From contig DATGEO010000138.1 in NCBI GenBank assembly GCA_035310015.1, forward strand, positions 1 to 37,414: DNA of 37,414 nucleotides, read 5' to 3'. Origin of the DNA: DATGEO01 sp035310015. GTDB lineage: Bacteria > Chloroflexota > Dormibacteria > Dormibacterales > Dormibacteraceae. A model generated the notes under the pieces. It saw only the letters and a list, made by a program, of their open reading frames with translations. It was not told where the DNA came from and did no database searches. Position 1 is the stretch's first letter; every line of letters begins with the position of its first letter. The translations under genes were made by a program, and so were the position numbers. This document shows, in pieces, positions 15,513 through 23,538 of the stretch.

Positions 15513-16698
15513 AGGCTTTTCGGCCTTTCCGCTGCCGTCGGACTCGGTGCTCGACGAGGTGGTCGAGAACCGGCGCTCGTTTCACCGCCACCCGGAGGTG
15601 AGCTTCAGCGAGACCGAGACGAGCAGGAAGATCTCGGAACGGCTGCGCCAGCTCGGCCTCGAGCTGCGGGCCTGCCCCACCGAGACCGGAGCGGTGGCGG
15701 TGCTCGACACCGGACGGCCCGGCAAGACCGTGATGCTGCGCGCGGACATCGACGCCTTGCCCATCCTCGAAGAGTCGGGCGTCGACTTCGAATCGAGCGC
15801 CGAGGGTCGCATGCACGCCTGCGGGCACGACGCGCACATGGCGATCCTGCTCGGCGTCGCGCGCACGCTCGCCGACCGTGCCGAGGACGTCAGCGGACGC
15901 TACCTATTCGTCTTCCAGCCCGCGGAGGAGATCGTCAGGGGCGCGAAGGCCATGATCGCCGGCGGCCTGCTCGAGGACCATCAGCCCGACGCCGTCATCG
16001 GCCTGCACATCATGAGCTTTCTCGAGTCCGGCACCGTGGTGACACGACCGGGATTGCTGTGGGCCGGGTCGGACGCGTTCGACATCAGCATCGCCGGCCC
16101 GGGCGGGCACGGCGGGATGATGGGACGCGCGGGCAACGTGCTCGCCGCGCAGGCGTTTCTCATCGAGCGCCTGCACACCATCGTCGACGGCCTCGAGCAC
16201 GACGGCACCGGGTGCCACACGACCGTCGGCAACGTGATCAGCGACGGCGCCTGGAACATCGTGCCGCGGGCCGTGAAGATCAAGGGCAGCGTGCGCACGT
16301 TCACGGCCGGACTGCGCGAAGAGGCTGTCGGCCGCCTGAACGACCTGCTGAAAGAGGTCGATACCGAGTTCGAGGTCACGTCCAGGCTCGAGCTCGTGCA
16401 CGGGACCGTCCCCCTGATGAACGAGCCGAACGTCACGCGGACTGTGCTCGACGTCGCCGGGTCGCTGATCGGCGATGGCGCCAGCGTGGTCGGCCGGCCG
16501 CTCACGCTCAGCGACGACTTCGCCGAGTTCCTGACCCGGATCCCCGGCTGCTACTTCATGCTCGGCGCCATGCCGCCCGGTGAGGTGGGCAGCCGGCCGC
16601 CGGCGCATCACTCACCCGGGTTTCGCATCGACGAGGGCGCATTGCCGGTCGGCGTGAAGCTGCTCGCCGGCGCCGCGTCGCGCATCGCCGCGGGCTGA
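15505..16698 (+). CDS. M20-family amidohydrolase (IAA-amino-acid-hydrolase-like)
   Basis: 397-residue zinc amidohydrolase of the M20D group, which cleaves N-acyl-amino acids, hippurate or related amides. Metal site motifs are MHACGHDAHM (C106, H108), FQPAEE (E141-E142), a histidine in GLHIMS near 173, and HHSPGF near the C-terminus. The lid domain begins around DISIAGPGGHGG. Length and motif spacing are normal, so it should be active. The GTG start lies within the last codons of the OmpR-type regulator (8-bp overlap), indicating coupling. Physiological substrate unknown; amide recycling is a reasonable guess only. Confidence 0.9.
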   Translation: MSEGFSAFPLPSDSVLDEVVENRRSFHRHPEVSFSETETSRKISERLRQLGLELRACPTETGAVAVLDTGRPGKTVMLRADIDALPILEESGVDFESSAEGRMHACGHDAHMAILLGVARTLADRAEDVSGRYLFVFQPAEEIVRGAKAMIAGGLLEDHQPDAVIGLHIMSFLESGTVVTRPGLLWAGSDAFDISIAGPGGHGGMMGRAGNVLAAQAFLIERLHTIVDGLEHDGTGCHTTVGNVISDGAWNIVPRAVKIKGSVRTFTAGLREEAVGRLNDLLKEVDTEFEVTSRLELVHGTVPLMNEPNVTRTVLDVAGSLIGDGASVVGRPLTLSDDFAEFLTRIPGCYFMLGAMPPGEVGSRPPAHHSPGFRIDEGALPVGVKLLAGAASRIAAG

Positions 16699-16710
16699 CG
16701 TCAGGGCCGC

Positions 16711-17232
16711 GTGCTGCTCCTGATCCCGATCGCGGTCGGGGCCCTGGCCGGCCTGGTCGCGAGCGGGCGCATCGCCAACTGGCTCGACTCGCCGCTGCGC
16801 TGGCCGTGGGTCGTGGTGGTCGCGCTGCTCGTGCGCGAAGCGGTGGCGCTGACTCCGCTGCGGCACATCGACGTGCTGCGCTTCGTCTATGCGGCCTTCC
16901 TCCTCGTCCTGATCGGCTGGACGGTTTGGCACGTCAAGCGCCTGCCGGGCGTCTGGATCATCGGCCTCGGCGCGCTGATGAACCTCGCCGTGATCGCCGC
17001 CAACGACTTCCGCATGCCCGTGGTCGCGGCCTACGCCGGCAAGCTGGTGGAGGCAGGCAACTCGGGGCAGTACACGGTCATGGACTCGAGCACGCGGCTG
17101 GCGTTCCTGGGCGACCGGCTGGCGACGCCGGTGTGGCTCGGCGGGGTCTACAGCCCGGGCGACGTGGTGATCGGCCTGGGGGCCGGAATCGTGGCCTTTC
17201 TGCTGACAGCTTGGTACCGTGCCAGGGTCTAA
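16711..17232 (+). CDS. DUF5317 family membrane protein
   Basis: 173-residue polytopic membrane protein with four or five hydrophobic segments: about 1-18, 30-48, 58-75, 82-100 and 148-167. Between the last two lies a soluble loop with GKLVEAGNSGQYTVMDSSTR and WLGGVYSPGDVVIGLG. The N-terminal MLLLIPIAVGALAGLVASGR and the loop NDFRMPV, with GD before the last span, resemble DUF5317, whose function is not known. The start is GTG, 12 bp after the M20 stop. The gene belongs to the plus-strand run leading to the FtsH-like protease. Confidence 0.7.
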   Translation: MLLLIPIAVGALAGLVASGRIANWLDSPLRWPWVVVVALLVREAVALTPLRHIDVLRFVYAAFLLVLIGWTVWHVKRLPGVWIIGLGALMNLAVIAANDFRMPVVAAYAGKLVEAGNSGQYTVMDSSTRLAFLGDRLATPVWLGGVYSPGDVVIGLGAGIVAFLLTAWYRARV

Positions 17233-17274
17233 GCTGGTCCGAAACCTGAGCCGGTATTAGGGAGTGAGCCCGCC

Positions 17275-19383
17275 TTGATCATCTTCTGGATCTTCACGCT
17301 TTTCGTCGGCGCGACGTCGTTCGCGTTCGCCTACATCTTCATGCAGCTCGGCGTCTTCTGGTCGATCGTGTTTGCCGCCGCGGCGATGCTCGTATGTCGT
17401 GGCGTGCTGACCATGCTGAGGCGCTGGTTGATCCTCAGCGAGCGGATGGCGCCGGAGAGCAGCGTTGACGAGCGGACCATCGAAACCAATCGCGCCATCT
17501 TCTGGCGCCGGATGATGTGGCTTGCGATCCTTGTCGCCGCCTACTTCCTCGGGGCTTATCTCTTCTTCGGGCTCGCGCCACTCGACGCCCTGGCCGCCCT
17601 GCCCACCTTCCTCGCCACCGTGATTCCGACGCTCGCCTATTTCTTGGTGATCATGATCGCCAACTTCTTCATCTTCTTCGGCATGTTCTTCATCTACGGG
17701 CGCATCGGTCGCACCTATGTGGATCCCGGTGAAGCCAACTACGAGGTGAAGATCGAAGACGTTCGCGGCCAGCGCTCCGCGGTCGAAGAGATGCGGCGGA
17801 TCCTCCGCCTGATGGAGCAGGGGCGCAACTATGTCAAGGCCGGCGGCAAGCGCGAGCGGGGCGTATTGATGGTGGGCCCTCCGGGCACCGGCAAGACGAT
17901 GCTGGCCAAAGGCATCGCCTCGTCGATGCATGTCCCGATCATCATCACGTCGGGCTCGTCGTTCCAGGGCATGTTCCTGGGGATGGACGCGCTGAACGTG
18001 TTCATGACCGTGCGCGCCGCCAAGACCCGTGCCAAGCGATGGGGAGGCTGCGTGATCTTCATCGACGAGTTCGATGCACTGGGCACGCGGCGCGGCGGTA
18101 TGGGCGGGGGCGGCGGCGGCGGCATGGGCGGGTTCTTCGGCGGTGGTCAGCTCGGCCTGAACACGCTGCTCGTGATGATGGACGGCGTCGACAATCCCGG
18201 CTTCTTCAAGCAGTTCTTTCGCCGCCTCGTCAACGTCACCCTGGACGGGCTGTTCCTTCCCCGGCGCATAGGCGCGAACGGCAGCAGCATTTCATTGCGA
18301 ATCCCGATTCTTCGCGCGCCCCGCTACAACATCCTGTTCGTCGGGGCGACGAACCGACCGGCGGTCCTCGACGAGGCCGTCACCCGGCCAGGGCGCTTCG
18401 GGCGCCAGATCATTTTCCGGATGCCCACCAAGGACGACCGCAAGGACATTGCCGAGCTCTACTTCTCGCGCAAAGAGCACGACCCCGAGCTCGACACCCC
18501 CTCGCGGCGTGACGAGTTCGCGCGCGTGACGGACGGCTACTCGCCGGCGATGATCGAGCAGGCCCTGTCGCTGGCGTTGATGTACGCGTTCGAAGACAAC
18601 CGCGCCGCTTTCACCTGGCGCGACATGCGCGAGGCGATGGGCAACATCGAAGCCGGCTTGGCACACCCGGTCCAGTACACGGAGCGCGAGCGCCTCGCGG
18701 TCGCCCGTCACGAGCTGGGCCACGCCGTGGCGGCTCGCTACTTTCTGCCTGAGGCGGTCTCGGTGCGGCTTTCGATCAAGATGCGTTCCGGCTCGCTCGG
18801 CCACCACCGAGCGGTCGACAAGGAGGAGGAGTTCTCGCATTTCCGGTCACGCGAAGCCGGCGTGCTGCGGCATGGCCTGGGTGCGATCGCATCCGAGCGT
18901 GTGTTCTACGGAGAGAACTCGACTGGAGTCTCCGGGGACCTCGTCAACGCCACCGCGCTCGCTGCGACCATGATCACGATCTGGGGCATGGGCCCGGACC
19001 CGCTGCCAATGAGCCGGTCTCGACTGGCGGTGAACATCGGCGAGTACCTCATCTCGGTGGCAGGCGTCATCGACAACGAGCTCCTGGGAATCGAGTCCAC
19101 AGCCTCCAAAGCCCTTGGCAACCGCGCCTCGCGCCAGGCGGTCGCTCAGATACTCGGGGCGGCGTTCATCGACGACTGGCGCGTGATGTACGTCAACAAG
19201 GAAGCCATCGACCTTGCGGCCGAGGCGCTCATGGCTCAGGGCGAGATGGTTGGCGACGAGATCGGCGGCCTGCTCGACTCGGTGGGTCTCCGCGAGCCCA
19301 CTGAAAGCGACCCGTATCCGGAGGAGATCCCTCTTCCGCCGATTCTGGAGCCGTTCAAGTTCGAGGCGGAGAAGACCGCCTGA
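17275..19383 (+). CDS. FtsH-like membrane AAA+ zinc protease, divergent form
   Basis: 702 residues: four hydrophobic spans (about 1-23, 27-46, 81-100, 108-141), an AAA+ module and a peptidase module. Walker A GPPGTGKT is at 201-208, Walker B IFIDEFD at 261-267, and the second region of homology VGATNRPAVLDEAVTRPGRFGRQ at 356-378 with arginine fingers R371 and R374 is named here by its ends only. The zinc site is HELGH (479-483), with D555 (VSGDLVNAT) in the place of the third FtsH ligand. Unlike ordinary FtsH it has a glycine run (274-291), a roughly 45-residue insertion (309-352) between Walker B and the second region of homology, and four rather than two spans. TTG start with GGGAG upstream. 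It overlaps the lytic transglycosylase start. It likely performs membrane-protein quality control, by homology. Confidence 0.88.
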   Translation: MIIFWIFTLFVGATSFAFAYIFMQLGVFWSIVFAAAAMLVCRGVLTMLRRWLILSERMAPESSVDERTIETNRAIFWRRMMWLAILVAAYFLGAYLFFGLAPLDALAALPTFLATVIPTLAYFLVIMIANFFIFFGMFFIYGRIGRTYVDPGEANYEVKIEDVRGQRSAVEEMRRILRLMEQGRNYVKAGGKRERGVLMVGPPGTGKTMLAKGIASSMHVPIIITSGSSFQGMFLGMDALNVFMTVRAAKTRAKRWGGCVIFIDEFDALGTRRGGMGGGGGGGMGGFFGGGQLGLNTLLVMMDGVDNPGFFKQFFRRLVNVTLDGLFLPRRIGANGSSISLRIPILRAPRYNILFVGATNRPAVLDEAVTRPGRFGRQIIFRMPTKDDRKDIAELYFSRKEHDPELDTPSRRDEFARVTDGYSPAMIEQALSLALMYAFEDNRAAFTWRDMREAMGNIEAGLAHPVQYTERERLAVARHELGHAVAARYFLPEAVSVRLSIKMRSGSLGHHRAVDKEEEFSHFRSREAGVLRHGLGAIASERVFYGENSTGVSGDLVNATALAATMITIWGMGPDPLPMSRSRLAVNIGEYLISVAGVIDNELLGIESTASKALGNRASRQAVAQILGAAFIDDWRVMYVNKEAIDLAAEALMAQGEMVGDEIGGLLDSVGLREPTESDPYPEEIPLPPILEPFKFEAEKTA

Positions 19384-20222
19384 TCCGATATCTCGCCGGG
19401 GCGCTGGGAGCGCTGGCACTGGCGCTCCCGGCGCAGCCGGTCCTCGCCCAGGATCCCTACGCCCCGCCTTCGCCGCGCCACGAGGCGGAGCGGGTGATGA
19501 GCGCCGAGCTGGCGATGTCGGCGGCGCTCGCCCAGCGCCGGCAGCTGCAGGGCGCGCCCGCGCCGGCCGGCCTCCTCGACCGCGTCCGGCGCCAGCTCGC
19601 GCTCGAGTCCGCGGACTTCGCGTACCGCTCCGCCGTGCGCCAGGAGGAGCTGCGGGTGTACGAGCTCGCGAGCTACTACAGCGTCGAGACCGCCGTCGTG
19701 CCGCTGCTGCCGGGATCGGTGTCGCGACCCGTCGAGGACGCGATCGCGGGCCTGCACTCGCTCTACGCCCTGGCCGGCTACGACCAGTACTACCTGGTGC
19801 ACGCGCACTTCGAGTTTCCCTACGCGAACGCGGCGTCCATCGCCGACCTCCGCGCCTACTACCTCGAGGCCCAGCAGAAGTACGGGGTCGACGCCAGCTA
19901 CCTGGCCTCGATCAACTTCATCGAGAGCGCGTTCGGCCGCAACGACGGACCCTCTTCAGCCGGAGCGCAGGGCCCCATGCAGTTCCTGCCGGGCACCTGG
20001 GCGAACTGGGGCGAGGGGGGCAACATCTGGGACCCGCACGACGCGATCCTGGCCGCGGCCCGCTACCTCGTGCACTACGGCGCGCCGGACGACATGCGCC
20101 AGGCGATCTTCCACTACAACCTCGACTACGACTACGTCGACGCGGTCGAGTTCTTCGCCCGCGCCATCCGCGCCGACCCCGCCTGGCTCGACCGCCTCTA
20201 CTACTGGAACACGTCGGGCTAG
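19380..20222 (+). CDS. secreted lytic transglycosylase (SLT domain)
   Basis: About 280 residues. A signal peptide is visible from a CTG codon overlapping the protease stop (CTGA): L/M-I-R, then hydrophobic YLAGALGALALALPAQPVLA and a likely cleavage before QDPY. The first ordinary start (GTG 19494) would remove this signal. A GGCGGAG ribosome-binding sequence lies about 8 bases before the CTG. The mature part has a helical region, then the SLT core: catalytic Glu in NFIESAFG, GAQGPMQFLPGTW, WDPHDAILAAARYL and IFHYN. This fits cleavage of peptidoglycan glycan strands outside the membrane. Coupling to the membrane protease suggests joint envelope maintenance. The start codon is the main uncertainty. 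Confidence 0.85.
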   Translation: MIRYLAGALGALALALPAQPVLAQDPYAPPSPRHEAERVMSAELAMSAALAQRRQLQGAPAPAGLLDRVRRQLALESADFAYRSAVRQEELRVYELASYYSVETAVVPLLPGSVSRPVEDAIAGLHSLYALAGYDQYYLVHAHFEFPYANAASIADLRAYYLEAQQKYGVDASYLASINFIESAFGRNDGPSSAGAQGPMQFLPGTWANWGEGGNIWDPHDAILAAARYLVHYGAPDDMRQAIFHYNLDYDYVDAVEFFARAIRADPAWLDRLYYWNTSG

Positions 20223-20234
20223 CTCCGCGGGGCG

Positions 20235-20298
20235 TTCCGCACGTCTTGCACCGAACGTCTGAATTGCAGCGATGGGAGGCGCACGTTTTGCGCAAAAC
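20235..20298. repeat. palindromes upstream of merR, related to those at 23466-23528
   Basis: A 14-bp perfect palindrome GTTTTGCGCAAAAC occupies 20285-20298, 31 bp before the merR start. Just upstream, 20235-20262 read on the minus strand gives ACGTTCGGTGCAAGACGTGC then GGAA, which aligns with the second hairpin after the PadR gene (ACGTTTGGGTCCAAACGTGC then GGAA). Both are candidates for operators or for a terminator of the transglycosylase gene. Confidence 0.55.
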
Positions 20299-20317
20299 AG
20301 GCGCTACGGGATTGTGC

Positions 20318-20339
20318 GAGTATCTACTCATGGAGTATC
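20318..20339 (+). promoter_or_regulatory. possible MerR autoregulatory operator over the merR start
   Basis: GAGTA-TC-TACTC (20318-20329) is an inverted repeat ending at the base before the merR ATG. GAGTATC recurs at 20333-20339 just inside the gene. Symmetric sites over the start of a merR gene often serve autoregulation, but no -10/-35 pair with the long MerR spacer was identified. Confidence 0.35.
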
Positions 20340-21025
20340 GGATCGAACAGTTGGCGAGGGCCTCGGGCATGGCCGTCGACACGATCCGCTTCTACCAGGG
20401 CAAGGGCCTCCTCGACGCCCCCCGCCGCGAGGGTCGGGTCACCTGGTACGGAGACGCGCACCTCGAGCGATTGCGCCGCATCCGCGACCTCCAGCAGCGC
20501 GGCTTCACGCTGACCGTGATCCGCCGCTTCCTGGAAGGCGAGCTGGAGCCCTCCGACGAGTCGCTGGTGGCAGCCGTCACCCGACCGGCCAGCCCGCAGA
20601 CGCTCACCCTGGACGAGCTGGCGGAGCGCAGCGGCGTCGCCGCCCCGCTGTTGAAGAGCCTCGAGTCGGCGGGCCTCCTCGTGCCGATCGAGGGCGGCGA
20701 CGAGCCTCTCTATCCCGCCGAGGACCTGGAGGCGATCGCCGCCGGCATGCAGCTCATCGCCGCCGGCGTGCCCATCACCGACCTCATCGAGCTCGGCCGC
20801 GAGTACGCCACAGCGACCGACAAGGTCGCGCGCGAGGCCGTCGAGCTGTTCGACCACCACGTGCGGGAGCGCATCCAGGCGGAGGGGGGCGAGACCGAGG
20901 CCGCGGAACGAAGGCTGCTGACGCTCTTCAACGAGCTCATGGACGCGAGCGGCACGCTCGTCCGGCATCACTTCCAGCGGACGCTCCTGCGCGCCGCGCG
21001 CGAGCACATCGAACGCAGGCCTTGA
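20330..21025 (+). CDS. MerR-family regulator with two helix-turn-helix units
   Basis: 231 residues. Unit 1 (about 1-70) is a standard MerR DNA-binding domain: YRIEQLARASGMAVDTIRFY, KGLLDAPRREG, the wing, then LRRIRDLQQRGFTLTVIRRF. A second MerR-like unit follows (about 84-150): LTLDELAERSGVAAPLLKSL, ESAGLL, LYPAEDLEAIAAGMQLIAAG, VPITDLIEL. The rest is helical, with no cysteine cluster, so metal sensing is unlikely. The ATG is preceded by inverted repeats (see 20318-20339 and 20285-20298). It is the first gene of an operon with menF, whose possible TTG start overlaps the merR stop, so control of menaquinone supply or a neighbouring process is plausible. Confidence 0.88.
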   Translation: MEYRIEQLARASGMAVDTIRFYQGKGLLDAPRREGRVTWYGDAHLERLRRIRDLQQRGFTLTVIRRFLEGELEPSDESLVAAVTRPASPQTLTLDELAERSGVAAPLLKSLESAGLLVPIEGGDEPLYPAEDLEAIAAGMQLIAAGVPITDLIELGREYATATDKVAREAVELFDHHVRERIQAEGGETEAAERRLLTLFNELMDASGTLVRHHFQRTLLRAAREHIERRP

Positions 21026-21057
21026 GACCGACCGCTCGGGCGGGCGGGCAGGCGCGC

Positions 21058-22374
21058 GTGCGAGAGCTGGATCGGACCCCGGACCTGGTCGACCTGGTGA
21101 GCGCGGCGCGCGACGCCGGGCAAGAAGTCCTGCTCATCGAGCGGCCGATGCCGGACGCCGTGAGCATCGCCGCGATCGGCCGCGCGTTCGACATCGTCGC
21201 CTGCGACGGCGGCGTGGCGCTCGAAGACGCTGACGGCAGCATCCTCGACCGGGAGCTCGACCCGAACCGGATCGCCGCCGCGGCCCGGCTGTGGAAGCGC
21301 GTCCGCGTCGCGCTTCAGCCGTCGACGCCCGCCCCCGCGCCGGCGACCGGACCGGTGGCGGTCGGAGGCTTCGCCTATCGCGTCGACCGCGACCCCGGCG
21401 GCGCCTGGGGCGGTTTCCCGGCGCTGCTGCTGCGGGTGCCCGCCCTGGCGGTGACCCGCGTGCGCGGCCGCACGTTCGTCACCTCCGCCGTCGAGGGCGC
21501 CGAGGAGCTGCTGGAGCTGCCGCACGATACCGCACGGGGCCGCGCGGCGCGCACGCTCGAGGTCGCGGCCGTGCGCAATCCCGTTGCCTGGGCGGCGGCG
21601 GTCGACAGCGCCGCGGCGCGGCTGCGCGGCGGCGAGGCGGAGAAAGTCGTGCTCGCCCGCGAGGTCGTGGCGCGTGGAGACGGAGTGGTTTCCGCGGCGG
21701 CGGTCACGCGCTCGCTGCGCGCGGCGTACCCCTCGTGCTTCACCTACCTGATCACGGGCGCGGACGGCACCGCGTTCGCGGGCGCGTCGCCGGAGCTGAT
21801 GATCCGGCGCTCGGCCACGACCGCGTACGCTCAGCCGATGGCCGGCTCTGTCGCGCGCGGGGCCACCGAGGCCGAGGACGAGAGGCTTGGTGCCCAGCTG
21901 CGCGAGAGCCGCAAAGACGCGGCCGAGCACGACGTCGTATCGCGCTTCGTCGTCGATGCGCTGCGCCCGTACTCGCGGTCGGTGACCGCGATGCCGCCCG
22001 AGGTAGTGCGCTTCACGAACATCCAGCACCTGGCGACATCGATCCGCGCCGACCTCTCCGAACCGCCCGCGGATGCGCTGGAGCTCGCGGCCGCGCTGCA
22101 CCCGACGCCGGCGGTCGGAGGCTGGCCGCGCGACGCCGCGGATCGGATCATCGACGACCTCGAATCGATGGAGCGCGGCTGGTACGCGGGCGCGGTCGGA
22201 TGGACGGACGGCCGCGGCGACGGCGAGTTCGCGATCGCCCTGCGGTGCGGGCTGCTGTGGGAGGACGGCGCACGGCTCTACGCGGGCGTCGGCGTGATGC
22301 CCGACTCAGACCCCGCGCGCGAGCTCGAAGAGACCGACCTGAAGTTCAAAGTCCTTCTCTCGGCTCTGACCTGA
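21058..22374 (+). CDS. menF: isochorismate synthase
   Basis: Chorismate-utilising enzyme that opens the menaquinone pathway by converting chorismate to isochorismate. From GTG 21058 it has 438 residues; a TTG at 21022 overlapping the merR stop is an alternative. The N-terminal 170 residues are divergent. The catalytic region shows EAEKVVLAREV with the general-base lysine, TAFAGASPELMIRR, MAGSVARG, HPTPAVGG, ESMERGWYAGAVGW and the metal-binding end YAGVGVMPDSDP with ELEETDLKF. The Lys and absence of a salicylate partner favour MenF over pabB/trpE, as do the neighbours menD, menH, menA, menB and menE. Its stop overlaps the next hydrolase start by one base (TGATG). Confidence 0.92.
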   Translation: MRELDRTPDLVDLVSAARDAGQEVLLIERPMPDAVSIAAIGRAFDIVACDGGVALEDADGSILDRELDPNRIAAAARLWKRVRVALQPSTPAPAPATGPVAVGGFAYRVDRDPGGAWGGFPALLLRVPALAVTRVRGRTFVTSAVEGAEELLELPHDTARGRAARTLEVAAVRNPVAWAAAVDSAAARLRGGEAEKVVLAREVVARGDGVVSAAAVTRSLRAAYPSCFTYLITGADGTAFAGASPELMIRRSATTAYAQPMAGSVARGATEAEDERLGAQLRESRKDAAEHDVVSRFVVDALRPYSRSVTAMPPEVVRFTNIQHLATSIRADLSEPPADALELAAALHPTPAVGGWPRDAADRIIDDLESMERGWYAGAVGWTDGRGDGEFAIALRCGLLWEDGARLYAGVGVMPDSDPARELEETDLKFKVLLSALT

Positions 22375-23150
22375 TGTTTCTCGAGATCGACGCCGCCAGG
22401 ATTCACTACGAGCGAACCGGGGCGGGCTTCCCCGTCATCTTCCTGCACGCCGGTATCGCGGACGCGCGGATGTGGGAGCCGCAGGTCAGCGCGTTCGCTT
22501 CGCATTTCGACGTGATACGGCCAGACGCACGCGGCTTCGGGCAGTCCGACCTGCCGGCGGTGCGCTGGTCGGGAGTCAGGGATCTGCTCGCGATCATGGA
22601 CGCGCTCGGGCTCAAGCCGGCTCACCTCGTCGGCTGCTCCATGGGCGGCGGGCTGGCGCTCGACCACCCGGAGCGCGTGTCGAAGGTTGTGCTTGTGGGC
22701 CCTTCTATTAGCGGCGCGAACTTCGGCCAGAGATATCCCGATCTGTGGGCGCCCGTGAAGGCGGCGGACGAGGCGCATGACCTCGAGCGCCTCAACCGCG
22801 AGGAGATGAAGCTCTTTCTGGCCGGCCCGAAACGCTCGATCGATCGGATCGACAAGCGGCTGCAGGACCTGTTCCTCGACATGAACGCCACCTCGATGAA
22901 GAGCGACTTCGACTCCGCGCCCGAGGAGGGCATCGACCCGCCGGCGATCGACCGGCTCGGCGAGGTGTCGGCGCGGACGCTGATCGTGGTCGGCGACGAG
23001 GACGTGCCGCCCGTGCTCGACGCGTGTGACGTGCTGCTCCAGAAGGTGAACGGCGCGCGCAAGGCAGTCATCCACGACGCGGCCCACCTGCCGAACCTCG
23101 AGCACCCGGACGAGTTCAACCGCATCGTCCTCGACTTCCTGCTCGGCTGA
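22374..23150 (+). CDS. alpha/beta hydrolase in the menF operon
   Basis: 258-residue alpha/beta hydrolase. FLHAGIAD takes the oxyanion-hole place, VGCSMGG holds the nucleophile serine (about residue 88), VVGDEDVPP an acid, and HDAAHLPNLEHP the histidine. Compared with relatives, the helix after the nucleophile is short: GGGLALDHPERV lacks about four residues normally found between ALD and HPERV. That is an in-frame deletion that may affect the fold. It is less MenH-like than the protein at 25230, so it is probably a separate esterase or lactonase. ATG overlaps the menF stop by one base, and its own stop overlaps the PadR-like gene the same way. Confidence 0.82.
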   Translation: MFLEIDAARIHYERTGAGFPVIFLHAGIADARMWEPQVSAFASHFDVIRPDARGFGQSDLPAVRWSGVRDLLAIMDALGLKPAHLVGCSMGGGLALDHPERVSKVVLVGPSISGANFGQRYPDLWAPVKAADEAHDLERLNREEMKLFLAGPKRSIDRIDKRLQDLFLDMNATSMKSDFDSAPEEGIDPPAIDRLGEVSARTLIVVGDEDVPPVLDACDVLLQKVNGARKAVIHDAAHLPNLEHPDEFNRIVLDFLLG

Positions 23151-23464
23151 TGCGACAGCGAAGGCTTCTGCTGCGTCCAGGCACGTCGCTCACGGCTCCG
23201 GCCTTTTACGTGCTGCTTTCGCTGAGCTCTGGGGATCGCAATGCGGCCGCCATCCTCGAAGACGTCGTCTTGAGCTCAGCAGGCCGCGTGCAGGTCGGAC
23301 AGCGCGCGATCGCGGGAAACGTCAAGCGCCTGCTCGAAGCCGAGCTCGTCGAACGCGTCGACCAGGACCTGTTCCGGCTGACGCACGAAGGGCGCAAGAC
23401 GCTCGCCGCGGAGCTCGAGCGCATGGAGCAGGCCCTGAAGGTGGCGCGCCGGCCGCGAACCTAG
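23150..23464 (+). CDS. PadR-like winged-helix protein
   Basis: 104-residue small DNA-binding protein. PAFYVLLSLSSGDRNAAAIL gives the first helices of a PadR fold, QRAIAGNVKRLLEAELVERV the recognition helix and turn, LFRLTHEGRKTLAAEL the wing and final helix. The C-terminus ends in a basic ARRPRT tail. It is shorter than many PadR proteins, lacking a long dimerisation helix. The start overlaps the hydrolase stop (TGATG) and it ends the merR-menF-hydrolase operon. Palindromes immediately downstream (23466-23528) could be binding sites or a terminator. Ligand and targets unknown. Confidence 0.75.
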   Translation: MRQRRLLLRPGTSLTAPAFYVLLSLSSGDRNAAAILEDVVLSSAGRVQVGQRAIAGNVKRLLEAELVERVDQDLFRLTHEGRKTLAAELERMEQALKVARRPRT

Positions 23465-23465
23465 A

Positions 23466-23528
23466 CGCGTTTGGATACAAACGCGCGGAATTCGTGGTTC
23501 GCATCGGCACGTTTGGGTCCAAACGTGC
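23466..23528. repeat. two related palindromic hairpins between convergent genes
   Basis: Hairpin 1 is CGCGTTTG-GATA-CAAACGCG (23466-23485). Hairpin 2 is GCACGTTTGG-GT-CCAAACGTGC (23507-23528). Each is followed by CGGAAT(T/C)C, so the pair is a diverged direct repeat of about 41 bp. They lie between the stops of the PadR-like gene and menD, where a bidirectional terminator would sit, though T-runs are absent. A third copy is on the minus strand at 20235-20262. Confidence 0.75.
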
Positions 23529-23538
23529 GGAATCCGGC

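Noticed and set aside
20331..20340. A MerR-type 19-bp-spaced promoter before merR
   Set aside because: No convincing -35 and -10 pair at that spacing was visible; only inverted repeats were kept.
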